Notes under the pieces: model-generated
What the model was told of the DNA's origin: nothing
The model's database searches: none
The model's input: the letters and a program-made list of their open reading frames with translations, nothing else
Made by a program: the position numbers and the translations under genes
NCBI GenBank assembly: GCA_900768185.1
Contig: CAAGCB010000032.1
Coordinates: forward strand, 1 to 34,719
Reading direction: 5' to 3'
Origin: Alphaproteobacteria bacterium
GTDB lineage: Bacteria > Pseudomonadota > Alphaproteobacteria > CAAGCB01 > CAG-977
Length of the DNA stretch: 34,719 bases
Part shown: positions 16,723 through 24,454 of the stretch, piece by piece
Position numbering within the stretch: position 1 is the stretch's first letter
How the letters are laid out: each line of letters starts with the position of its first letter

Positions 16723-16750
16723 TTGTTTTTTTTAAGCCTCCGTTTATAAT
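16723..16750 (+). promoter_or_regulatory. Promoter candidate for the HELTH operon
   Basis: A perfect TATAAT at 16745-16750 lies 16 bp behind TTGTTT at 16723-16728, and 29 bp before the first ATG. It is among the strongest sigma-70 matches in the window. Confidence 0.65.
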
Positions 16751-16779
16751 TGAAACTGAATTGTCTTCGGGGTGCAAAG

Positions 16780-17364
16780 ATGAAAACGCCGCCTGCTTTT
16801 TTGGTTTTCGCGTGTCTGGCGGTTTTGTTCGCGCCAAAGGCGGTTTTCGCGCGTCGACAACCCGAATTGACGCTGGAAATCGACGAGGGAAAACCGACTT
16901 TTCTCCATAACAGAAAATCGTTTGACTGCGCGAACGGCGTCAATCATGGCGGCGGCTGCACGCGCGTTCATTTCTATGTTGAAACAACAGGCGTGAAACC
17001 GGCGCCGGACGGCGGCATCGGCGCGGTGACGCTGAAAGTCGGATTGCGCAACGTCGAAGTGGAACTGTCCAATGATTTGAAAAAAGGATCCTGTCTGTTC
17101 AACGCAACGTTAAAGCACGAACTGACGCATTTGGCGTTGCATCGCAATGTTCTTCGAAAATTTGCGCCGGAAATCGCCAAAGCCGCGCTTGCGACGATTG
17201 AAAAAATGCCGCCTCCGCTGACGGCGGCGCAGGTAAAGAAACTGAACGGCGTTTTAAAAAGGCAGGTTGATCACATGATCGCGCAGGATCGCGAACAAAA
17301 CGCGTTGATGGATTCGGACGCCGCTTATTTGTATCAGGACAAACAATGCGCGGGGAAAAAATGA
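16780..17364 (+). CDS. Exported HELTH protein A (putative zincin, DUF922-like)
   Basis: This is the first of three consecutive exported paralogues. The 194-residue precursor has a signal peptide ending near PKAVFA. The mature part has a cysteine-rich region (C50, C60, C105) with predicted beta strands (AVTLKVGLRNVEVEL), then KHELTH at 112-117, an HExxH zinc-peptidase motif, then a helix and the terminal pattern EQNALMDSDAAYLYQDKQC. The layout HExxH, then a helical spacer, then a late Asp-rich patch resembles DUF922-type putative zinc proteases, but this is inference and a third metal ligand cannot be assigned. The ATG at 16780 is preferred over the TTG at 16750, which falls in the -10 box. 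It overlaps the next gene by ATGA. Confidence 0.8.
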   Translation: MKTPPAFLVFACLAVLFAPKAVFARRQPELTLEIDEGKPTFLHNRKSFDCANGVNHGGGCTRVHFYVETTGVKPAPDGGIGAVTLKVGLRNVEVELSNDLKKGSCLFNATLKHELTHLALHRNVLRKFAPEIAKAALATIEKMPPPLTAAQVKKLNGVLKRQVDHMIAQDREQNALMDSDAAYLYQDKQCAGKK

Positions 17365-18044
17365 ACAGTTTGAAAATCGTTCTCGCCGTCGGAATCATCG
17401 CCGCTTTCACGCAATCGGGAATCGCCCGCGAACAAAAGTACGAACGTGTTTATCAAAAAACGAACAAGGTTGTCCAAAAATCAAAAACCGTCAAACAGGA
17501 CGTACAGTGGCGGCGGGCGGACGCATATCTGTCGGTCAGTCGCGACAGACCGACTGTTTCCGTCAATAAGGCGCAAACGCAAACCGAATTTCAAATCGCG
17601 CCCGACAAAGCGGATTGCGGCGGCAGAGAGACCTATTCATGTTTCCGTTCTGCCGTCGGATTTAATGCCGATGTCGATTGCGATCGTTCAGTCATTGTTT
17701 TGACCGTTGAACAAAAACAGCCGCCCGTTATGGTCGTTTCGTCAAAATTTAAAAAGGATAAATGTCTTTTCGATAAAATCGTAAAGCATGAATTAACGCA
17801 TGAAAAAATATTCCGTTCTGTTCTGGATTCCTATGTTTTGAGCTTGTCGCAAAAGTTGATCGCCATGTATGAAAACGGACAACGGGACGGTTTGTCATGC
17901 AAAGAAATCAAAGAAAATATCGACAAACCGATTTCGGCTGCGGAAAAGGAACACGCGCGTCTGCAGTCCGAACGCGGTCGGCAAATCGACGCGCCCGACG
18001 GCGCGCACGCCTATGGTTTCGAAACGTGCCGGAGTACGGAATGA
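17361..18044 (+). CDS. Exported HELTH protein B (putative zincin, DUF922-like)
   Basis: The second paralogue is 227 residues, with a signal peptide (MNSLKIVLAVGIIAAFTQSGIA). A basic, polar linker region (25-75) is not found in protein A. The core repeats the same order: cysteines (C86, C94, C107, C135), a strand VIVLTV, then FKKDKCLFDKIVKHELTH with HELTH at 143-147, a helix, and LSCKEIKENIDKPISAAEKEHARL. It lacks the NALMD patch of A and C, having QIDAPDGAHAYGFETC instead. ATG 17361 overlaps the stop of protein A (ATGA) and has CGGGGA five bases upstream. Paralogy is seen directly in KHELTH and its flanks; peptidase activity is inferred. Confidence 0.8.
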   Translation: MNSLKIVLAVGIIAAFTQSGIAREQKYERVYQKTNKVVQKSKTVKQDVQWRRADAYLSVSRDRPTVSVNKAQTQTEFQIAPDKADCGGRETYSCFRSAVGFNADVDCDRSVIVLTVEQKQPPVMVVSSKFKKDKCLFDKIVKHELTHEKIFRSVLDSYVLSLSQKLIAMYENGQRDGLSCKEIKENIDKPISAAEKEHARLQSERGRQIDAPDGAHAYGFETCRSTE

Positions 18045-19486
18045 CGCGTTTTCTTTTTTGGTTTTGCGTTGTCGCTTTTTCCGTTTTTCCCGTCGCCGCG
18101 CGTCCGTCGCTGGAAGTTGTTCGCAACCCGCCGGAGGTTGAACAAAAACTGTCGATAGTTTCCGTTCCCGTGACGCAATGCAAATCGGGGGCGGTGGGGT
18201 GTACCATTCCCGTTCCGTACAGTTACGGCATCAGTGCCGACTGTGCCGGACAACGCTTGACGCTGCAATTCGATGTCCGAGGCTACCGGATTGAAATCGT
18301 CGACAAATTGAAAAAAGAAACGCCGAATTTTGATTTGACGCTGAAACATGAATTGACTCATGTCGCTTTGTGGAAAAACATAATGGAACGGTATTTCAAC
18401 GCGGCGGCTTCGGCGGCTTTGGTGCGCTTTGAAAAGCAGCTGAACGATCGGAGGAAAAACTGCGCTCAAATTCAACGCGAACTGTTTGATTTGCTGTCGG
18501 ACTACATGAGGCGCATGAGCCAAGAAGCGGAACGCCAGCACGCTTTGATGGACGGCGATGAAAACTACGCCTATCAAAACAATCAACTGCATCTGCCGCA
18601 AAAAAAAGTTGATAAAACAAGGGTGAACCCGAAGCCGATCGTGTCGGTGAACGTGCTGACGACAAAACGCGCGGTTGCCGTTTCTCCCGCGGACGATCAA
18701 TTCGTTTCGGGCGGTGTCGTCAAAAATCTGAAAACGCGCGCGGCGTTTGAAATGGACAGGGCGTCAGTCAAGCTGGATTGTCCGTCGGGACGGGTGAACG
18801 TTACGCTGGGGTACGCGTCAACGGTCGCTTTTAATGAAGACCGCGGCACGTTGCTGTACGGATATCTGTCGAACAGCTTGAACGGACGCGTCAAAGAACT
18901 TGAACGCGCGGTGTCCGGTGTTTCCGGGAAAATCAAATCGGACATTGCCGTCAACTATAAAAAGATGGTGGAAAACGGGTTGACGTGCGGCGAAATCAGA
19001 ACGTGGCTGGAAAAACGCGTCAACGCGTATCAATCGAAAACAAACAAAAGTCTGATTGCGAAAAATGCGCGGTTGGGCGACGCGGTTCCGTTATGGCGCG
19101 ATTATTTCAAACTGGACATGGACGCGAAAACGCAGGCGCGACCCGCTTTTGATTCCGATAACATTTTCGCCGCCGCTCCGCCGTCGGAAACATCGGAAGC
19201 GTTTGACGTCGCGCAAAACGCTCCCGTTTCTTCCGCGGTCGTCGGAACGGTTCGCCCCGATCTTGCCGATCCTGAATCCGAAAGCCGCTTTGATCCCGTT
19301 GAAACGGCGGAGCGCGACGCCGCCGAACCGGAGCTTTTGCCGCCAAAAAAGGGTGCGTTGTTTGATTGGCTGAACGCTTTAAAGTCATCGAAATGGTTTG
19401 AAAATCTGTTGGAAAAATTCAAATCTTTCGTGGTTGATCCGATTGTCGGCGGTTTTAAGAAAAATCAAGCGGACGAATCGGATTAA
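18041..19486 (+). CDS. Exported HELTH protein C: one HExxH module plus a degenerate second copy
   Basis: The third paralogue is 481 residues and begins at ATG 18041, overlapping protein B's stop (ATGA) with GGAG six bases upstream. The signal peptide ends near VFPVAA. Module 1 (about 35-190) has DLTLKHELTHVALWKNI with HELTH at 103-107, KNCAQIQREL, and ERQHALMDGDENYAYQNNQ, closely matching protein A. Module 2 (about 225-350) repeats the pattern SVKLDCPSGRVNVTL and MVENGLTCGEIRTWLEKRVNAY, which matches protein B, but the HELTH position reads LYGYLSNSLNGRV, so the motif is gone. The acidic tail ends in an amphipathic segment, LFDWLNALKSSKWFENLL. It could be a scaffold or regulatory half joined to an active half; the function is unknown. 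Confidence 0.8.
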   Translation: MTRFLFWFCVVAFSVFPVAARPSLEVVRNPPEVEQKLSIVSVPVTQCKSGAVGCTIPVPYSYGISADCAGQRLTLQFDVRGYRIEIVDKLKKETPNFDLTLKHELTHVALWKNIMERYFNAAASAALVRFEKQLNDRRKNCAQIQRELFDLLSDYMRRMSQEAERQHALMDGDENYAYQNNQLHLPQKKVDKTRVNPKPIVSVNVLTTKRAVAVSPADDQFVSGGVVKNLKTRAAFEMDRASVKLDCPSGRVNVTLGYASTVAFNEDRGTLLYGYLSNSLNGRVKELERAVSGVSGKIKSDIAVNYKKMVENGLTCGEIRTWLEKRVNAYQSKTNKSLIAKNARLGDAVPLWRDYFKLDMDAKTQARPAFDSDNIFAAAPPSETSEAFDVAQNAPVSSAVVGTVRPDLADPESESRFDPVETAERDAAEPELLPPKKGALFDWLNALKSSKWFENLLEKFKSFVVDPIVGGFKKNQADESD

Positions 19487-19523
19487 AAAATCGTTAAAAG
19501 AACGTGGCTTTTTCGTTTTGTTC

Positions 19524-19532
19524 TGCTATAAT
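19524..19532 (+). promoter_or_regulatory. Extended -10 promoter candidate for dgt-argS
   Basis: TGCTATAAT at 19524-19532 is a perfect -10 hexamer with the TGn extension, 34 bp before the dgt ATG. No clear -35 is present at the expected distance, as is common for extended -10 promoters. Confidence 0.55.
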
Positions 19533-19565
19533 ACCGACCGATTTTTTTAAAGCAGGTGTTTAAAA

Positions 19566-20744
19566 ATGACAGCTCCGTATGCCACTCTTGCCGAAAAAAC
19601 GCGCGGGCGGCTGTATCCCGAAAAGGAGGCGCCATACCGGACGTGTTTTCAACGCGACCGCGACAGGATTATTCATTCCGAAGCTTTTCGACGTTTGGAA
19701 TCTAAAACGCAGGTGTTCGTTTATCACGAAGGAACCAGTTTGCGCACCCGCCTGACCCATTCGCTGGAGGTGTCTCAAATCACCCGTTCGCTGTGCCGTA
19801 TGCTGGGGCTTGACGGCGATTTGGGCGAAGCGCTGGCTTTGGCGCACGATTTGGGGCATACGCCGTTCGGACACGCGGGTGAAATGGCGCTGAACGAATG
19901 CATGCAGGAATACGGCGGGTTTGATCATAACGCCCATTCGCTGAAAATCGTGACAAGGCTGGAACAAAAATACCCGCGTTTTGACGGGATCAATCTGTCT
20001 TGGGAAACGTTGGAGGGGCTGGTCAAACACAACGGTCCGCTGGTGGGCGATGGCAAGCCGCCTCTGCCGCTGGAAATTCTGGAATACAACAAGGTTCATG
20101 ATCTGGAATTGTCCGGTTATTCGGGGGCGGAGGCGCAAATCGCGTCTTTGGCGGACGATATCGCCTATTCCAACCACGACACGGACGACGGTTTGAAAAC
20201 GGGGTTGATTTCTGTCGGCGACATGATGGAAAACGTCGATTTTTTCAAACGCCACTATGAACGGGTGAAACGCGAATATCCGTCGGCGGATCATTCCAGA
20301 ATCGTTGCGGAAACCGTGCGCCGCATGATCAACGACATGATTTTGGACGTTGCCGATACGTCGCGCGCCAATTTGGAATCCTTGCAGCCGCAAAGCGTCG
20401 AGGATATCCGCGCGTGCGGCAAGCCCGTCGTTTCTTTTTCGGAAAATATGAAATCGCAAATGCAAAGCTTGAAAGATTTTCTGTTTCCGAATATGTATCG
20501 TCATTACAAAATCAACCAAATGACCAGCAAGGGAAAGCGAATCGTCAAGGACTTGTTTTTCCTGCTGTTCGCCGAAAACAACATTCTACCGCCGAAATGG
20601 CAGGAAATGGCGCGGCTTTGTCCGTCCGACGCCGACGGGCAAAGGAAAAAGGCGCGGCTGATCGCCGATTTTGTCGCCGGATTGACCGACGCTTCCGCCA
20701 TTGAACTGCACACACGGCTGTTTGACCCGCAGGTGAGGATCTGA
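19566..20744 (+). CDS. dgt: Deoxyguanosinetriphosphate triphosphohydrolase-like protein
   Basis: This HD-domain phosphohydrolase family cleaves dNTPs to nucleoside and triphosphate. The 392-residue protein has the metal-binding residues in RLTHSLEVSQ (His65) and HDLGHTPFGHAGE (His94-Asp95), the signature FRRLESKTQVF, and a late conserved aspartate in DDIAYSNHDTDDG. Length and motifs fit the alphaproteobacterial dGTPase-like type that typically stands before argS, as here; the argS start follows by one base. The exact substrate is not predictable from sequence. AGCAGGTG lies upstream of the ATG, with an extended -10 promoter before that. Confidence 0.93.
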   Translation: MTAPYATLAEKTRGRLYPEKEAPYRTCFQRDRDRIIHSEAFRRLESKTQVFVYHEGTSLRTRLTHSLEVSQITRSLCRMLGLDGDLGEALALAHDLGHTPFGHAGEMALNECMQEYGGFDHNAHSLKIVTRLEQKYPRFDGINLSWETLEGLVKHNGPLVGDGKPPLPLEILEYNKVHDLELSGYSGAEAQIASLADDIAYSNHDTDDGLKTGLISVGDMMENVDFFKRHYERVKREYPSADHSRIVAETVRRMINDMILDVADTSRANLESLQPQSVEDIRACGKPVVSFSENMKSQMQSLKDFLFPNMYRHYKINQMTSKGKRIVKDLFFLLFAENNILPPKWQEMARLCPSDADGQRKKARLIADFVAGLTDASAIELHTRLFDPQVRI

Positions 20745-20745
20745 A

Positions 20746-22497
20746 ATGAACATCTTTACGCACATCAGAAACAATATCGTCGACGCTTTGAACGCGTTGG
20801 AAAAAGCGGAAAAAATTCCGTCCGGACTGAATACGGCGCGCGTGGTCGCCGAACCGCCGCGCGACGCCGCGCACGGGGACGCCGCGACAAACGCCGCCAT
20901 GGTTCTGGCGGGGCAGGCGGGCATGAAACCGCGCGAATTCGCCGAGATTCTCGCCGCCGAACTGCAAAGCCTGCCGATCGTCGATTCCGTTGAAATCGCG
21001 GGTCCGGGGTTTGTGAACATGCGCTTGTCCAAAGTGTTCTGGGACGGTTGTCTGCAAGAAATCCTGCGGCAAGGCGATGATTTCGGTCGTTCCGATATGG
21101 GCAAAGGGCAAAAGAAAAACGTCGAATTCGTTTCCGCCAATCCGACCGGACCGATGCATATCGGACACAGTCGCGGGGCGGTTTTCGGCGACGCGCTGGC
21201 GTCTTTGCTGGAAAAGGCGGGCTATGACGTCACGCGCGAATATTATATCAACGACGCGGGCGCGCAGGTTGACGTGCTGGCGCGGTCGGTGTATCTGCGC
21301 TATCAAGAGGCGTTGGGCAGGGATATCGGCAAAATCCCCGAAGGATTGTACCCCGGCGACTATCTGATTCCCGTCGGCAGGGCGCTGGCGGAACGCGACG
21401 GCGGAAAATGGCTGGACAAACCCGAATCCGAATGGCTGAAAGAGTTTCGCACCTTCGCCATTGACAAAATGATGGACTTGATTCGCGACGACTTGGCGGC
21501 TTTGGGCATCAAGTTCGACGTGTTTTCGTCCGAACGCGCTTTGGTCGAAGCGGGCAAAGTCGACGAGGTTATCGAATTTTTGCGCGGCAAGGGCTTGATT
21601 TACGAGGGCGTTCTGGAACCGCCCAAGGGAAAAATCGTCGAAGATTACGAACCGCATCCCCAAACACTGTTCAAAGCGACGCTGTTCGGCGATGACGTTG
21701 ATCGCGCTTTGAAAAAATCAAACGGGTTTCAGACGTATTTCGCGTCCGATATGGCGTATCATCTGGACAAATACCGTCGCGGGTTCAGCGATATGATCGA
21801 CGTTTGGGGCGCGGATCACGCGGGCTATGTCAAACGCATGACCGCCGCGATCAAAGCGTTGACCGACGGCAAGGGAAAGCTGGACGTCAAGCTGTGCCAG
21901 ATGGTTAATCTGATGTGCGACGGCGAACCGATGAAAATGTCAAAACGCGCGGGACGTTTCGTGACTTTGCGCGACATGGTCGACGCGGTCGGCAAAGACG
22001 TGATGCGTTTCATCATGCTGACGCGTAAAAACGACGCGCATTTGGATTTCGACGTCGAAAAAGTCAAAGAACAGTCCAAGGACAATCCTGTTTTTTATGT
22101 GAATTACGCCTACGCCCGCGCGCGATCCGTCCGTCGTCGCGCCGAAGAAATGTTCAAGGGGGTTGATCTTAGTCCTGCCGCATTGGCGAACGCCGATTTT
22201 TCCCTGCTGACGGACGAGGCGGAAATCGCTTTGATTCGTCGGCTTGCGGAATTTCCGCGTCAGATCGAAATCGCGGCGGCGGCGCACGAACCGCACCGGA
22301 TCGCCTATTATCTGAACGACGCGGCGGCGGCTTTTCACGGATTATGGAACAAGGGACGCGATAATACGGAATTGCGCTTTTTGGAATCCGGAAATCCCGA
22401 ATTGTCTTTGGCGCGTCTGGCTTTGGTCGACGCGGCGGCGACGGTCGTGCGTTCGGGGCTGGGCGTTTTCGGCGTCGTTCCCGCGGAGGAGATGTGA
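20746..22497 (+). CDS. argS: Arginyl-tRNA synthetase
   Basis: ArgRS charges tRNA-Arg. The 583-residue class I enzyme has the N-terminal ArgRS-specific domain, HIGH at 138-141 in NPTGPMHIGHSRGA, the conserved YYINDAGAQVD, the KMSKS counterpart as MKMSKRAGRFVTL, and the DALR anticodon-binding domain beginning VNYAYARARSV. Length is normal. The start is one base behind the dgt stop with GTGAGGA upstream, so the pair is transcribed together. The SPOR gene follows after three bases. Confidence 0.97.
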   Translation: MNIFTHIRNNIVDALNALEKAEKIPSGLNTARVVAEPPRDAAHGDAATNAAMVLAGQAGMKPREFAEILAAELQSLPIVDSVEIAGPGFVNMRLSKVFWDGCLQEILRQGDDFGRSDMGKGQKKNVEFVSANPTGPMHIGHSRGAVFGDALASLLEKAGYDVTREYYINDAGAQVDVLARSVYLRYQEALGRDIGKIPEGLYPGDYLIPVGRALAERDGGKWLDKPESEWLKEFRTFAIDKMMDLIRDDLAALGIKFDVFSSERALVEAGKVDEVIEFLRGKGLIYEGVLEPPKGKIVEDYEPHPQTLFKATLFGDDVDRALKKSNGFQTYFASDMAYHLDKYRRGFSDMIDVWGADHAGYVKRMTAAIKALTDGKGKLDVKLCQMVNLMCDGEPMKMSKRAGRFVTLRDMVDAVGKDVMRFIMLTRKNDAHLDFDVEKVKEQSKDNPVFYVNYAYARARSVRRRAEEMFKGVDLSPAALANADFSLLTDEAEIALIRRLAEFPRQIEIAAAAHEPHRIAYYLNDAAAAFHGLWNKGRDNTELRFLESGNPELSLARLALVDAAATVVRSGLGVFGVVPAEEM

Positions 22498-22500
22498 TTT

Positions 22501-23415
22501 ATGGAAATACGGCACGACATTCAGCGGACGCAAGAGGATATCCTTTCCTCTTTTCGCGAGGAGCGCATGGAACAGCGTAAAAAGAAGCCCGCGATTTTGA
22601 TAGGGATATCCATCGGGACGCTTATCGCCGTTACGATCGGCTGTCTGACGTTCGGACGGTATGTTTCCGTTTATTACGGCGCGGACAGCGGCGAATTGCC
22701 CGTCATCGGGGCGGACGCGGGCGCCGACGGCATGCGCCCGGCTTCCCCCGGCGGCATGGAGGTTCCCAATCGAGACAAGCTGGTGTACGAACGTCTGCGT
22801 CAAAGCAATGCCGAACTTCCCGTCGAACGTTTGTTGCCGACCGCGGAAAAACCCGTCGCTCCGGCATTTGATCGCCAAACGGACGATATCGGATCTTTGG
22901 TCGCCGATATGGCGGCGAAAGAAGACGACGCGCCTGCCGCCGCCGTCGTTTATGAGGAGGACGGCACGCCCGTCGAAGTGATGTTTCGTCCCGCCGACGA
23001 AATCGTCCCCGCCGGAATCCCCGAACCGTCCCGGATCGTTGAACGGACGGAAGAAAGCGGCGGTTCCGCTTTTACCGAAAAGTCCGCCGTGGTAAAAACA
23101 GCCGAAAAAGTTTCCGTTCCGGTTAAAGCCGAAAAAACGAAAAAAACGGTTGTTTCCGTCATCGATACGGCGGATTCTTTCAGCGTTCAGCTGGTTTCCG
23201 CCAGAACGGAAGCCGCCGCGGAAAGCGAATGGAAGCGGCTGGCGAAAAAACACCGTGAAATTATCGCGGATCAACCCCATGTCATATCGAAAACGGTCGT
23301 TGCAAACGGGACGTTTTATCGTCTGCGCGTCGGTAAATTCAAAAAACGCGAAGATGCAAAAGCGTTGTGCGAACGGCTGAAAAACAAAAAACAGGAGTGT
23401 TTCGTTGTCAAATGA
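22501..23415 (+). CDS. SPOR-domain inner-membrane protein
   Basis: SPOR domains bind glycan strands lacking stem peptides and target division sites. The 304-residue protein has a short cytoplasmic segment rich in charged residues (1-29), one membrane helix at about 30-52 (PAILIGISIGTLIAVTIG), a long disordered periplasmic linker rich in E, P, V and A, and a C-terminal SPOR domain at about 226-304 (FSVQLVSARTEAAAESEW to YRLRVGKFKKREDAKALCERL). It sits between argS and nagZ, the conserved alphaproteobacterial position. The last codons overlap the nagZ start by 11 bases, so the two products are translationally coupled. Confidence 0.9.
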   Translation: MEIRHDIQRTQEDILSSFREERMEQRKKKPAILIGISIGTLIAVTIGCLTFGRYVSVYYGADSGELPVIGADAGADGMRPASPGGMEVPNRDKLVYERLRQSNAELPVERLLPTAEKPVAPAFDRQTDDIGSLVADMAAKEDDAPAAAVVYEEDGTPVEVMFRPADEIVPAGIPEPSRIVERTEESGGSAFTEKSAVVKTAEKVSVPVKAEKTKKTVVSVIDTADSFSVQLVSARTEAAAESEWKRLAKKHREIIADQPHVISKTVVANGTFYRLRVGKFKKREDAKALCERLKNKKQECFVVK

Positions 23416-24454
23416 ATATCCCTCAGCCGTCATTTTCGGTTGTTCAGGTCTGGCTTTGACCGATCGGGAAAAGGCTTTTTTCGAACGCGTCAATCCGCTC
23501 GGCTTTATTTTATTCGCGCGCAACATCGCGACGCCGGAACAGGTGAAAACGCTGACGCAGTCTTTGCGTGAAACGGTCGGACGCGACGATGCTCCGATTT
23601 TGATCGATCAGGAAGGCGGACGCGTCGCGCGGTTAAAGACGCCGCACTGGCGGAAATACCCGCCGATGCGCGTGTTCGGCGACATGTACGCGGATAACGC
23701 GCCGGAAACTTTGGATATCGTCCGCGACGACGCGCGGCTGATCGGGCGCGATTTGCGTGAAATCGGCGTCAACGTCGACTGCGCCCCCGTTTTGGACGTT
23801 CCCGTAGAAGGATCAAATGAGAAAATTCTGGGCGACAGGACGTTTTCCCGCGATCCGCAAACCGTCGGCGTTTTGGGCGCGGCGTTTTGTGCGGGCTTGA
23901 TGGCGGAAGGCGTCCTGCCCGTCGTCAAACACATGCCGGGACACGGGCGCGCCGTCGTCGACAGCCATTTCGAACTGCCGGTCGTGACAGATGATTTGGA
24001 AACGCTGAAAAACACGGATTTCATGCCTTTCCGGCATTTGGCGGACGCGCCGTGGGGTATGACGGCGCATGTTTTATACACGGCGGTGGACGAACACAAT
24101 CCCGCATCGTTGTCCGAAAAGGTTCTGCAGGACGTGATTCGCGGCGAAATCGGGTTCAAGGGATTCTTGATCAGTGATGATTTGTCGATGAAGGCGCTTT
24201 CCGGCGCGTTGCCCGATTTGGCGGCGGAAACGCTGGCGGCAGGGTGCGACGCCGTGCTGCACTGCAACGGCGATATGGACGAAATGGACATGATCGCATC
24301 GGCGGTGGAACCGCTGTCCGCCCGCGCGATGGAACGCTATATCCGCGGTCGGGACATGTGCGGAGCGGCATCGGAAAACGCGGCGGCTTTCGATTACGAA
24401 GCGGCGCGGCTTCGATTGATGCGAAAAACGGCGGTGATGAATGAGTGCGCTTGA
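23405..24454 (+). CDS. nagZ: Beta-N-acetylhexosaminidase (GH3)
   Basis: NagZ removes N-acetylglucosamine from GlcNAc-anhydroMurNAc products during peptidoglycan recycling in the cytoplasm. The 349-residue protein has the GH3 motifs LIDQEGGRVARL, the histidine/aspartate loop KHMPGHGRAVVDSHFELP and the nucleophile region ISDDLSMKAL. No signal peptide is present, as expected. The start is TTG 23405, supported by AGGAG at 23393-23397 seven bases upstream; no in-frame ATG is nearby. It overlaps the SPOR gene upstream and the site-2-protease gene downstream (14 bases), so this is one operon. Confidence 0.95.
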   Translation: MSNEYPSAVIFGCSGLALTDREKAFFERVNPLGFILFARNIATPEQVKTLTQSLRETVGRDDAPILIDQEGGRVARLKTPHWRKYPPMRVFGDMYADNAPETLDIVRDDARLIGRDLREIGVNVDCAPVLDVPVEGSNEKILGDRTFSRDPQTVGVLGAAFCAGLMAEGVLPVVKHMPGHGRAVVDSHFELPVVTDDLETLKNTDFMPFRHLADAPWGMTAHVLYTAVDEHNPASLSEKVLQDVIRGEIGFKGFLISDDLSMKALSGALPDLAAETLAAGCDAVLHCNGDMDEMDMIASAVEPLSARAMERYIRGRDMCGAASENAAAFDYEAARLRLMRKTAVMNECA

